In this document: positions 14,052 through 26,264 of the stretch, piece by piece
How the letters are laid out: every line of letters starts with the position of its first letter
Numbering within the stretch: position 1 is the stretch's first letter
Assembly: GCA_003049485.1 (NCBI GenBank)
Contig: PYST01000191.1
Span: forward strand, 1-64,000
Reading direction: 5' to 3'
Source of the DNA: Ophioceras dolichostomum
Taxonomy: Eukaryota > Ascomycota > Sordariomycetes > Magnaporthales > Ophioceraceae
DNA: 64,000 bases
Notes under the pieces: model-generated
Databases searched by the model: none
What the model saw: the letters and a program-made list of their open reading frames with translations, nothing else
Told to the model about the DNA's origin: nothing
Position numbers and translations under genes: made by a program

Positions 14052-17000
14052 AACTGTAGGTAGGTAGGCAGGTACTTTTGAAAAAGCATCGTTTCATGGC
14101 CAATAACACTAAGCTGAAAAGTTGCCAGTAGCCGGATATCTAGCCAATCCTCCTTCCTTCTTTCTATCACAAGAGACAGAGTGCAGTCAATGATGGAGGG
14201 CGAGGAGAAGGGCATGGTAACATTCAGCTAGATACCGATGTAGGTCTACGTCGAAATTGGAGTGTACAGTAAGTGAGTGAGTTTGTGAATTGAGTGATAT
14301 CTCAAATATCAAGCACTGAGGCAGCCGCGGGGGTGCGGCGAGGTGCGGGGGATCAAGGGGCGCAAACAAGCATGAAGCATCCCGTGCAGGGGAGCAGCGA
14401 GTTCGGGGGGCATCGATGGTTGAGAGATGACTCTCCAAGGGTCCTTTCGGCTACTCCCCTCTCCATCGCTCTCTGCCATCCTGGCACAGATAGGCCAGGC
14501 AGACTAGACTAGCAGCAGGTGGAGGATACGCCTTTGCCGTGATAAGCAGAGATTCTGGATGTGTGAGTGTGTGTATGTGAAGTGGTCAGACTCGAGAAAA
14601 AGAAACAACGAACGACGAAATTATCAAGGCCATTGCGGTCTTGCAATATTGGCATTTCGTGATGGACAGAGGGACGGAGGATCGGCATCTCTGAACGAAC
14701 AGAGGTCTGGCTTGATAGGACAAAGTCAACCAGCCTAGTCTACCCGTGCCGTCGATGATCCCATCTCATCTCATCACTTGTCTTTTCCGCTCCCCTCCCC
14801 ATTCATTACTCACCCCCACCCACAAGGTACCCTACTTTCCCCTGTCAGCTGAACCTACGAAGGATTTGTCACCATGCAACCGAAGCTGCCTGCAGAGAAG
14901 GGTTGATTCGTTCGCGACTGGCATTCGCTCGTCGGCACAACACCACACCGAGTCTGGCTCAGAAACAACTGCTTACAGTAAGTAATAGGCCTGGCCTCAC
15001 CTAGATGCACAATTACCGTTAAACGTCCCATCACAGCTCGTCACATTGAGAGCAGGTGATGTGATGGCAGAGGTGGCGGGCCGAAGAGAACATACCGTAG
15101 TTTACGGCCGATGCCATCGCACGCAGCTCGAGTTGGGACTTGGAGGTTGGTCACTGATACTGACCTTACATACATAGGTGCCTGCCTACCTACCGGGGTA
15201 GCGAATAGTCAGTGGATCGGATGGGATGGATATGAAGGACGACAAAGCTGAAGGGATGCCGCTCCAGGTAGTTAGCGTGAGTGATCGAGTGTGTCCAGTA
15301 AAGTGTCAACGGAAGCGATCGGCCATCTACATCGAAGACCCTTCAGCTCTCTCTCAGACTCGGTCTAGAACGGCCCGAGTAGAGCCGAGTTCGGTACCGG
15401 GTGATCCAGAGCAGCGACGCTATGGAGGTACAGGGAGGCTGGAAACGACGATCTTGCCAGTTTATTGGAAAGGGACCTCAGGGCGCAGCTCCAGTCGGGA
15501 GGATGGGTGATCTGCATCTCTCGAACTGTCAGTCTAGAACGGCCACGGCCCGCCGATTGAAGCCGAGTTGGAGAGTTCTAGACTCTGCTGCTACGATGGA
15601 CGAATGCACGAAGACAAGGTCAAGGGAAGGAGAATGAACGCCACATAAAGAGAGACAGCAGTCACGGGCACACCGTGTGGCTTTCTGTTGTGCGAGCCCA
15701 GCCAAGTCCATTGGGCCAGGTAGGTAGGCGAGTCTTGAAGGGACCGGACCGACCACACATGTCGCAGCAATAGAAAAATGGCAAGTGCGATGAGACATGT
15801 GTGTGCGAATGTGAGGTATGTATGTAGCAATGATAAGATGGTATTTGCTAGAAGAAAAAGCCAAAAACACAAAACGCTATGCTGGAGTACTAACTATAGA
15901 AGGGGGTATCACAAGCTCGCTCATCAAAATGCTATGTACAGTGTCGTTGAGTAGGGAGGAGGCATACCTCTCTCCCCCTCTTTCCCCGATCGATCGTGGG
16001 GATCCCATGTCCATCCATCCCCCAAGTCCCGGTTTCCCTTCCATGACCAATATGCCGTGCTATGCTATAAATCAAAATCAACCTGTGTGTTGTTGTGTGC
16101 GCCCCCAAGGCCCAGCCAATCTGGCATCTGCCAGAAAAGAAAAACCAAACCCTATGGACCAAAAAGTAAAAACTGGACTCCCATCCCGATGAGAGAAAGA
16201 AGAACCTGAGAAGGACAGTGAAAAGTGAAACCCTGCCACGACAGCTTCTCTGAAGCCCTAGTAGGCGACGAGAGAAGGCATCTGGGCAGGTGGTGGCGAG
16301 TGTGGGCGGAGGCGGGCTAGGTAGGCGGGCTAGGTAGGCGGTAACGCCGTACCACCCACCCAGAATCTCCCACCCCCACCCACGGCGACACGAACAAGCA
16401 GTTGTGAGACAGCCTGCCGGGCGGGACCCACCTCGCCCCAGTCCTGCTTGTAGCGAAGGGCGCACCGCCGTCCCGACCTCCCGAGCCCGGGTCCGGTGTT
16501 TCCCCCCTGAGTGATGCTTCCCCGGCTTTGCAGCCCCATGCGTGTGTATCCATGAAGAAAAATTTTTCTTTCCTTCCCCTCCCTTTCCCGTCTGTGGGGT
16601 CCCCGTCACCAGTTGGTATTCCCAGATTCCCTCCTCTTCCATACTGATGAGCAAGATGATGAATGAACACTGGAGAAGAAATGATTGGTGGGGTTGGTCG
16701 GCGCCGATGTTGTTGCTCCGTTCCCGTTCCCGTCCGGCTGGGTACCACGGCCACCCGCTCTTTCTCAGAGAGTGAGTTTGAGTGATAGGGCCGCGTCAGC
16801 AACGGACGGGGAGGGAGAAAAGAAGACGTCGGAGCGAACAGGATTCATCGAGGTCGTGCGTGCCCAACCCTACCTGTTTGGCAACGATGAAGAGCCGGAA
16901 AGAAAAATGCCCGGAAGCACGAGGAAGTAACGTGACGAAACCTCGCCTGCGTTCCCGAGGCTTCTCTCCAACGTGACTCTTTTGCCTTTCCGGAAAAAAA

Positions 17001-17490
17001 ACGACAGAAACCAGAAATGACAAACGGTAACGGTGATCGGTACGTATGTAAAATGCGCATGTGAAGATTCGGAGATAAATGACTGGTGTCGGGGTAAAGG
17101 GGGTGGTCACGACGGTAGTGCGGACGGGCGGTGCGGGATGCCCGCCCCACTTAGCCGAGGAAGAGAGGGCCCACATGCCGCCCGCCCGTCGGCCACGCGG
17201 AGGCGACCAGATGAGACGAAAAAGAGTCATACGCTCTCTTTTTTCGATCTCAGCCGTCACTCCTCCTGTGAATGCCGATCGCGATGAGAGAAGTGAAAAA
17301 ATGTGTCAAAAAGAAGAAAAAGAATCGGAAAAGTTGCTGCACAAACCCGCAGACGACAAGGGGTGAAAAAAAATAATAATAAGAGGGGGTATCATTTCGA
17401 AGAGGGAAAAAGCAATAAAAGAATTATCGATTACTAAGTGGGATAATTAGCCATGGAACTTTTCTCTCAAGTGAAAGGCGATGTGATCGT

Positions 17491-17520
17491 GATTGATTGA
17501 TTGATTGATCGATTGATCGA
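17491..17520. repeat. GATT/GATC tetranucleotide run
   Basis: Tandem GATT units ending in GATCGATTGATCGA, about 340 bp downstream of the stop of the small gene at 17857-18375 (which reads leftward), so it may lie in its 3' untranslated region. Confidence 0.7.
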
Positions 17521-17856
17521 TAGGGAGTGGATGAGGGGAGAGGGAAGCGAAGCGAGGGGCGGAGGATAGAATGAGTGCACAAGAATAGCATCGTTGTGCG
17601 TGTTGGTGAGAGAGAGAGAGATGAGGAAGGAAAGGGAGGTTAGTCAGCTTACAGTTCTCGTTGCGGTTGCAACACAAAACCCCACTCCACCAACCAGCAG
17701 TGTGTGTGTGCGCGGGTGAGAGATCCTTAGGCAGCCGTCTGAGCAAACCCGGGCGCAGGCAGACAGGTAGCCTGCATGGCGGCTCTCTCGCGCAGACGGG
17801 GTGTTTGTGTGTGTGTGTGTGAGTGTGGTGGTGGGTTGGTGGCTTTTTTTTTCCTT

Positions 17857-18375
17857 TCACTCCGCGATGGGAGTCATAGCGACAGTCTTGCTGCTACTCC
17901 TGTTGGGGCTCTTCTTGGACGAAGAAGAAGACGAGCCCGAAGCCCGGCGGGGGCTCTTCTTCGAGTGGCGCCGCCGCTCCTTCTCCTCCAGGATGGCCGC
18001 GACGGCGGCCTGGCGTTGCGCCTTCAGCTGCGCGGCCTGCTGCTGCTGCTGCTGCTGCTGGTAGTACTGGTAGTCGTAGGGCGAGACAGAGCCGGAGGCG
18101 GACGAGTTGCTGGAGACGCTCTGCGCGTCGTCCTCGAACGTGTCGGACCAGCACAGGTCCTCGTCCGAGAGGTAGGCGGTCGCGGGCGCTTCGCGGTCGG
18201 CCTTGAAGAGCGAGGACCGCCTCGGCCACGAGGGGAAGGCGCAGCTGCTGGTCGTCATCGGGGAGTGTCGCGACAGGTAGCTGCTGCTGCCGATGTCCAT
18301 GGGCGCTGAGGTTGTGGTGTACATGGAGCTGTAGGAGCCGTACGAGCTGTACGAGCCGGATGATGAGGTGTACAT
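17857..18375 (-). CDS. Small Ser/Tyr/Gln-rich conserved-looking protein of unknown function
   Basis: Single-exon frame of 172 residues, ATG at 18375, TGA at 17857. The N-terminus is a Tyr/Ser/Thr run (MYTSSSGSYSSYGSYSS). The middle has CAFPSWPRRSSL (residues ~45-56) and an acidic segment YLSDEDLCWSDTFEDD (~68-83). A Q8 run is followed by a basic helix rich in Ala/Arg/Lys (QLKAQRQAAVAAILEEKERR), a Ser/Lys tail and a C-terminal MTPIAE. No catalytic domain, signal peptide or membrane helix is visible. The SWPRRSSL block and the acidic SDEDL block resemble short uncharacterised sordariomycete proteins as I remember them; this is recollection, not a search. It stands alone between 12 kb and 7.9 kb of gene-free DNA, which suggests large regulatory flanks or long untranslated regions. 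Confidence 0.75.
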   Translation of the reverse strand: MYTSSSGSYSSYGSYSSMYTTTSAPMDIGSSSYLSRHSPMTTSSCAFPSWPRRSSLFKADREAPATAYLSDEDLCWSDTFEDDAQSVSSNSSASGSVSPYDYQYYQQQQQQQQAAQLKAQRQAAVAAILEEKERRRHSKKSPRRASGSSSSSSKKSPNRSSSKTVAMTPIAE

Positions 18376-21300
18376 GACTGCTGCTGCTGAGTGTCGTGTG
18401 TGCTGGTGTAGGTGACGGTTGATGATGCTGGCTGGAAGCCTCTCTTCTGTTCGGTTGGTGTGCTCTCAGGAGCGCGGGAGGATAATTTTTTATATAGCAC
18501 TTTTACTTGTGTGTGCGCTTTGTGTGTGTTTGCTGTGACGGCTTTGTTGGACTTGCAGGTTTGCAGGTTCGCTGGCTTTGTTGGGCGCTGAGCAAAAGTG
18601 ACGTGGCGCGTTGTCGTGTAAGTCGGGTGCGGCCTCGTGTAAGTCGGGAGATTTGATGCAGCCTGATATGCTGGTGGGCGAAAACCAAGGAACACGAAGT
18701 TTCTTAGTCAACTCGTCATGGAGAGGAATCAAGCCGCGTATTGTGATTATGGGTATTCTCGACAACTTCGAAACAGGATTTTTGCGAGTTGATATAATGA
18801 ACGGAAAGCAAGGGGGGAGCAGGAGGATGGAACCAAGGGGGGAGGAGGTGAGGCATGGGAATGTTATATCGAGTCGAGTCGGGGAGGAAAGGGGCGTGAA
18901 TCATTTCTCACTCATGAGGGAAAAAAGGGAAGAGAGGTGTGTGCACAGGGATGACACGGGGGAGGCAACAAACACGACAAGCCTCATCAGCTTTCGGGGG
19001 GGAGGGGTGGATTGTTCTGACAATCTCATTCCCTCCATCGGGTCGCGGGTCGACGGGCCCCCACGCGCAAGGGCGAAACAGAACAGCGGGAACAAAAAAG
19101 CGACAAACACCGCTACTTCACGTTCGCTTCTGCTGGAGCCTGGTCCATTCCGACGTGCTGACCGCCTCCCTGTTCTCCCCTAGCCCTCCCACCGCCGGCT
19201 GAGCTAGGACGCTGTTCCCCGGCAATGCCACCCAATCATTTTCGCCCCAGCTCAGAGCGGGATGGATGGAAGGGGAAAATGAATGGGGAAAAGGGCCATA
19301 AGGGATGGGGAGGGAAGGTGCACTGAAGTTCCATTTCCGGGCCCCTTGGCAGCCCCCCTTGTTGGTGCCCGCGAGTCCGCCACCCCTGGGCTTTCGGGTA
19401 CTTGCCCTACGCGGTACCCACCCCCAGAAGCGGGAGGAAGGAAGTTGAGGCCCTCAGCCCGCCCAGCAGCTGGGGCTCCCTGTCCTGTCCTCAGACTCCT
19501 CGTTTTGGTCACTCCGTTTGTCCTCCTCACTGCGAATTTGGGTGCTCATCAGTGCGCGTTTTGGGAAATACTACCCTCTTTGCTTTGTCGATGCTTCCAA
19601 CTCCCTTCACCGCCCCAAAAGAGAGGGCCGAAAAAAGGAGCCCCGAGCACACTCTTACCCTTCTTTTTGAGTCTCTGCCTCTGCAAAAGTACCACCAACC
19701 AGCGGCACAGGCTCGACTAACGAACGGATTTACCGTTTCACGCAGGGAGGCGCCCCGACATCGTTGGACGGCTTCTTGTTTTGGCGTCTGTCTGTTTGCC
19801 GTTGTTACTTTCTCTGTCGTCTCTGCTGGTCCTAATTCCGACACGCGGGCCAACCACAGTCGTTGGCGGCCGTTTCTCGCACGGGATAGGAACAGTGCAT
19901 ATTTCCATGGATGGCCCAGTGAGTGCCCTCAATGTAGGTGCCCGGACCCGGGTGGACGGACTTGGACGGCATGTGATACGAATGAATATCTCAGTCTTTC
20001 CCGCTGGTCACGTTTGTCCAACTCTCCAAAAACTTGAAAGTGCGCGAATGAGAGAGCCGGAGGGAGGGAAAAGATCGGAATCTTGCCTCATCCTTTGTCG
20101 CGGAACTGAATAATGCACCACTCTCCAGGCTCTGGCGGGGAGTCATAATTACGGGCGGGAATGTTTGCAACCGTCGGCAGCTGATTCATGGACACATAAT
20201 AGCGTTGCCTGCTGCGTATTTCATGTGTGTGTGTCGTATGTGAGAAAGGCGGTCTCGTTTCGCGAATCGTGCACAACCACACAACGTCCAGACACTACCA
20301 GCCATTACACACGCACAAGAGAGGAAAGCCTCGCCTCGGGGGTTCTTCGCTTCGTCGTTTGTCGTACCCCCCGCCTCCGAGATCACAGAAATCCGATTCC
20401 ATCCGCCCCAATATCTGGGGGATTGGCGGGCGGCGTCGCGGGAAGCCATGAGTCAGACTGGGGAAACAACTGTGCTGAGCGGCACATCATCATCATCATC
20501 AGCATCAGCGTCGTTTGCGCGTGCTGCGCCTCAGCATCTCTGCCCTACGACCTCTAAGAGTTGCACCGTTTTCATTAAAAAGGCCGGCGACCGCGCCGTC
20601 CGACGAAAGGGCAAATTGATGATTTCTCACCCACCAAGTCGTTCGCTCTTGCGCGTCTGTAAGGCAACCTACCACGCAAGCCCATCTTCCCGCCGAACAT
20701 ATGTAAGCTGATGAGGCACACCCGAATGGAATCCCCCCCCAGTGTGTGGGTTGGGTGGCACGGAAGCTGCACCGAACGGGAGGAAGAACGCTGTGTGTTA
20801 CCCTCTCTCTCCGCTCAAACCTGCCCAAAGCGGATAATCGAGTCCAGTTTGCCAGTCTGCCCTTCTAAAAATCGGGACAACCTGCTGAAAGTTGCTAATA
20901 GTGGTTGTCCTGTGGGTAAGGCAGCAAGCAACCTGGAAGATGCCATGGATACCATGGATTGATTAATCGCCCATCATCGCGACATTTCCAACAATAGAGT
21001 CATTCATCATCACTCAAAGTCCTCTGCAGGAGAACAGGAAAACGGAAACGAAGCGGATGGCAAAAACCTAGGAGTCATCGTTACTACCTCGCTCTTCTTT
21101 TCTCGTTGCCTCGCTTTCTCGCTCCAGTCTCATTTGCCTGTGCGCCCTCTCACCGGTCCTATTCGTGTTCGCGAGAAAAACCTGTTTGCTGGAGAGCTGC
21201 AGCGGTATTATTGAACAACCTAAACGTCGTGCTCTGCTGGCCGCCGCTAAGTGGTCGGGAAACGGACGGGACGCGCCGGCTCGGGTTTCCACACCCCCCC

Positions 21301-24300
21301 TCCTCTCTCTCTCCGTCCTTCGCAGTCGTTGTTGCTCCTACATAGTAGGTGGGTTCTAGGCTTGACCGCCTCCAAGATAGCATGGCAACGTGCAGCGCTC
21401 AACTACATCGCGGTGCAACAACGCACAGTAGTCTCCTCGATAAATTTCCCCCTAACACCGTGATAGGATGCGGGGGAAGCCACTCCGGGACGATCCCCGG
21501 CACAGGAGGAGGCCCATTCGCCAGACTTACCAGAGTCCCGAAATTCCCGTCTGTGACAGACCTGCCACGTCCCGTCCTTCACGACAGTAGGCCCGTTTGT
21601 TGTCTCAATAAAAAGTGACCGATTAAACTATGAGATTGGTAGCTGGCAGGCAAAGAGGCTCGAGAGAGGGTTGAGGGATGGACAAGTTTGGTTCGTGCTG
21701 TGCGCTTGGAGTACCAGTGAGGTCCCTCCAACAAAGCGTTTGCGGGTCATTTGTTCAAAAGACACGGACGCACCGTCCTCGACGCACAGAGCCAAGGTAT
21801 TCTGGATCCATCGATCAGAAAGTCCAGACCTTTTTTCAAAAAAGAAAATTTGAAAAATTTTTATTTTCACCATTCTCTTTGGCTTCCTTTTTCGGTCCGC
21901 GGATGGGTCTCCTAGTCTCCGTCCCCTCCCCTGTTCAACTGATCCTTGTGTAGAAACTGGAAACGTCTGGCTGCGGGCGGGCGGGATTCACGCCCCGCGC
22001 AGTATATCCGATAGAACAGGGATCATAATGACTTTCGCCCGGACACCTGGGCCTCCCTCGTTGATCACCATGTCAGTTCAGCTGCCCATTTTCATCCCAC
22101 GCTCAAAAGGAAAGGACCGGAAACAAGGGGGGTGTTTTCATCTGAGCCGTGGCGGGCGAGTCCTTTCTTTTTTTCTCCATGATTGCGTTTTATTTACGAG
22201 ATAAAATAAATTGAAGGAGGACCAGTCGCATTCCGGGATGAGGGATGAGAGAATAAGAATGAGGATGAGATCCTTTTCCCTCAACACGATGGAACAAAAG
22301 AAAGCAAGGAAAGGACCAAACGCCACAAAAATAGCAAAAGTTGCGTGCCATCTCGGCGGTGGGATTGGACACCGGCGGCCAACCACAGTATCTGGCCCGC
22401 TTCCGGCTCCAGCGTTGGGGCGGGCTACCTGCCTATCAGAGGATCAGAGGGCATCGTGACTCTGTGACTCGTTTTTGCCCCGAGGCCGAATGTCGCAAGT
22501 GCTACTTTTCGCATTCCTATTGGGTTCCCCGCGCACAAAGGGAATGAATGAGGACCGATGACCGAAAGCTCACAGCCCTTAGCCCCAGCAAAAGTTGCTT
22601 TTTCAAGCAGGTAGCGAACAGGAGATAGCGAAATGTGCACGCGCAATCTCCTGTCCATTTCAGAGGCAGCCACCAGCGAACGATGACGACTTGTTTCTTT
22701 GTCGCTCGCCTCGGGGGCAAAAAAAAAGGGGGACCGTCACGACAAACAGATGGGAAGGTTTTCGGGAGAATTTCGATGCCCTTCGACTTACATGCATCCT
22801 CGCGGATATTTGAGTCAGGCAAAGGGTCAACGGAACGAGGGAACCAGTCATAGGCGGTGGAGGGAGTAAACTCTCGGTCGAGCTTCGGTGAATCGAATTT
22901 GAATCGTGCTGCAACAGAAGACTTGCCAACGAACCCGGATTCCGCCGACGGTCGAACTTTCGCGTGCAGGATGGACCTTGCGACCGAGAGGTGGGGGAGT
23001 CCTCGATAACGCTGGATGAATCTGGAATGAAATCCACACCAAGCTTGTGGTGGAAACGCGGGATACAGCTTCCATGTCCTTGTTTTTGCGGAGCTCCTCC
23101 TCGGATTCGAACCCCCACGAGAGGTTTCGAGGGGAGCAGAGGGGCCCCCCACGCCGCTCATTTGCCTCCCCCAGCCTGCTACACGTTGCAAATCCGAAGC
23201 TCCTGACCTCCCCGAGAAAAAAAAAGGGAAATTCTCTCAAGGGCGTCTTTTTTGTTCGAAGGTGAACCCCACGCTAAGAATCACCTAATTTCGTGGGCGA
23301 AGAGCGAGGACATCGAAGATACATCTGGCATAACTGCGCAGGTACATGCCCACATACAAGCAAGCCAACCTTGAACGGACCGAAATCCGAAGCAGTCCAG
23401 ACTGACCCAATCGGCCCACAAAGAGGGGAGAAAACCGGTGCCGGGTCCGGCTCCGGGGGTTTCGGGGCTGCGGGGCTCGGGTTGAGACGACCAGAGAATG
23501 GGAGGTGCTCCTGGAAGAGAGCCTGAGAAGCATGGCAACGTCGACGAAAACATTGTCCCGGGGATCACCTTCGTATCTTAACAAAAACACCTTCTCTCCA
23601 CTGTAATAGCAGCCAACTCGTGCTTCGAGGGCGATGCCTCGTACGACGGAGTATCTTACTCGCACGTTCCCGGACCTTCTTCTCGACCGTCGGCTAGCAG
23701 CCCTTCTTGGCCAGGCTTCCTCGGAGGGATCAAGTTATCAATAGTGTCGATGGCGTCTTCAGCACTCACGATGAGGACTTATCATTACCAACAAGAAATC
23801 GTGACGACACATCTCCGTACGAGGACCGAACATCGGTCCGCCCCCATCACATCTCCGTCTCCCCGCACGCTCATTATCGATATTGTCGTGCCAAGCCGTC
23901 AAATCGACTTCCCCAATAGTAAAAGCGCCATCCATCACATCCACCCCACGCCAATCACGTCTGAAAGACGCGAGGAATCCACAGTCTCATCACACACAGG
24001 AGAGCCAAGCAGCTGCGTGAAAAGATTCCGCGGGAGCTGGCGAGAGCTGTAAAGTGCCTTCACACCAGGCAGGGATGTTCTTTGCTTCTTTCGGCCAGTG
24101 CTGAATGCAATAGTTCCAGGCTCCCAGCATAAGAAGAAAAACCAACAAGGCACACAGGACAGGAATGAAAGCTCGTGTTGGAAACACATCTGAAATCTCG
24201 CGGCGGCTATCATATTAAACAACCCGCTCGCGCAGCTCTCAACAAGCCCCAACAGTCCCAGAGACCCAGTCAGAGCTGGAGGCTCAGACCTCAACATTTA

Positions 24301-26264
24301 TGCCTTACTGACTTCTTCCCTATTCCGCAGTCCCCAATGACTCAATATCCATGAACCAGCCCACCCCCCTCCCCCCCAATTTTGTGCTTTCTTTTCGTTC
24401 AGGAGTTCAGACAACAAAGTGCTATGTATTGGCCAAGGGGGTCTCGAATCTCTGGTTTGGTGACTTTTCCCAAAACAGTGATGGCTACCCCTCAAAACGC
24501 GCAGGGACTCGACTCGATATCACAGTGATTGGAGCCCCTCTTCTCCCCTCATCACGTCCATGGATTGGGCAGGAGGGGCTCGAGCGGGCTAGATCGATCC
24601 GGAATCACAATCCTTTCAACGGCTCAACTGATCACACTTCCCCGGTGCTTGGCGGGGACTTCGTCGTATGTATGTCGGAGGGAAAGCTGTCACTTTTCTT
24701 CTGCTGTCGAGGTGCATTGCAGCTTTTGCTTCCGAGTTCTTGTTGATAATGCAGAAGAACTTCCCTGATCACATCGAATTTCATGAGTCTCAGCCGAGTC
24801 GAGCTGAGATGAACCCCGCACATTCAAAGAGGAGAAGGATTGACTGCGTCTGCTTGATTACCGTTTTGAAGTCCTGTGATAGTGATAGTTGCTCCTTAGC
24901 TGAGCAGCAAGCAGGGAAGTGGGAGGTAGGCGAAAACATCACTAGACCGAACCCTGGGTGTGCGAAACGTTGGAATTAACAACGGTATCCTCGGTGCAAA
25001 ATAATACCGAGTCGTTCTTCCTGGATCGAAAAACCGAGGGCAGTCCATTTAGATAGGTCCCTAGCCAGGGTGGGAGCCGGGGAAGCAAGATCAGTACGAA
25101 CATGCCTCCATCTACCTGGCATCCCACTTGCTCCGATATCATCACCGCTCGGCTGGTCCTTCGTGGAAAACGAAATTGATGTCTACCGAGCGTATCCGCA
25201 AATGTGTGAGGTCGCTGTGCTGTGCAATCCTAGCTACCAAGCCCACCTCTTGAGTGAGAAAGCTGGCTTGAAATTTGAGACTCTCCCGTTGCCATCTTGA
25301 GGATTTTCGGGTACCTCGAAACTCGCAGGCTTCTCATTGAGTTACCATTAGACTTTGACGGCTTGGTCAGCGGAAAGGGAGATACGCCGATGATGGCGGC
25401 ATACATTTTCCACCGATTGCCTCATGCCCACCGATTTCTCGCGAAGGATACGGAATACGTGATGCCGAATCATTCAACAAGACCTATGTCCGGAGTCCAT
25501 CGGTAGGAGTAGGAGTGTCCGTGATGCCAAACTCTAGGCATGCATAGTTTGTCGTCTGGCCTTAGGAAACGACAAATTCACTCCCCATTGGCCACGGGAC
25601 AGAGTCCTCGCCATCCGAGCCCGGACTGAACTCCCTTCTATTCCGAGCCTCTTGACCATGAATATCTACGCCTCCCCACTAGAACGACGAGGTGTTGCCT
25701 GGTGCCAGCAGTCGAGAGCGTGAAGCAAAGCGACCTAACTCCTGGGGAGCCGGGAATGCTTGGATCGTAGAGGCCACTGGGCAAAATCACAACGACTCCC
25801 TCGATATAAGACAGAGAGCAGAGAAATATGGTTGAGCAAAGGGAAGAGAACAAGACTCCAGTTTCCACAAGTCAGCTTTATCGCCGCCGCGTCCGAGAAT
25901 GTACACGCACTTCTGTCTATCCAAGCTTGAAATTGCCGACGCTGATGCTCCCTGTGAAAGCAGGCCGAAAAAAAAAGAACGAAGAAGAAAGGCTCCAGAG
26001 GGCAGTGTGAGAGTCCAGAACGCCTGAAACTCCTTTCCCAGCTTCCTCCCGGGTGGTTTCAAAAACCCGGGCATGCTGTAGAAGCCAAAAACAAAGATGA
26101 GCGGAAGCCAAAGGGTGGCTGAGGTCGACAAAAGGAAAACAGTGAGGGCGAGTGAGAGAGATTGGGTGAGAGGGAGAGACATAGGAAAGGGAGAGGGACA
26201 CAGAGGAGAGATGACAGAAGATATATAGGTAGGCAGGAACAAAGAAAAGAGGTCAGAAACAGGG
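18376..26264. other. 7.9-kb gene-free interval
   Basis: No convincing coding gene. Open frames are short and lack conserved motifs; composition is mixed. It is upstream of the small gene at 17857-18375 and downstream of VPS24. A (CAT)n run is at about 20485-20500. The sequence near 23100 that looks like a T-arm does not fold as tRNA. Confidence 0.6.

Larger units (their letters stand above)
5646..17856. other. 12.2-kb gene-free interval
   Basis: I see no convincing coding gene on either strand. The open frames here are short, have no recognisable motifs and are mostly translations of CT-rich or GA-rich low-complexity DNA. Base composition is mixed rather than strongly AT-rich, and I see no transposase or reverse-transcriptase remains, so it does not look like a RIP-degraded transposon. 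Content I can name: pyrimidine-rich stretches just upstream of the WD40 gene, GT- and CT-rich microsatellites, recurrent TAGGTAGG tracts (around 12183, 14057, 15718, 16317), an 8-bp minisatellite at 12197 and a CTG run at 14018. It is upstream of the WD40 gene and downstream of the gene at 17857-18375. Confidence 0.65.

Noticed and set aside
15932..16654. 240-codon open frame on the minus strand
   Set aside because: Gly/Thr/His/Arg-rich, overlapped by two other equally long frames; no motif, so probably chance.
17776..18309. 177-codon plus-strand open frame
   Set aside because: Antisense shadow of the small gene at 17857-18375, Arg/Gly/Leu-rich as expected of a GC-rich shadow.
23098..23180. 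tRNA-like T-arm (GGTTCGAATCC on the minus strand)
   Set aside because: The stem beside the loop pairs at only two positions and no D-arm, anticodon arm or acceptor stem can be drawn.
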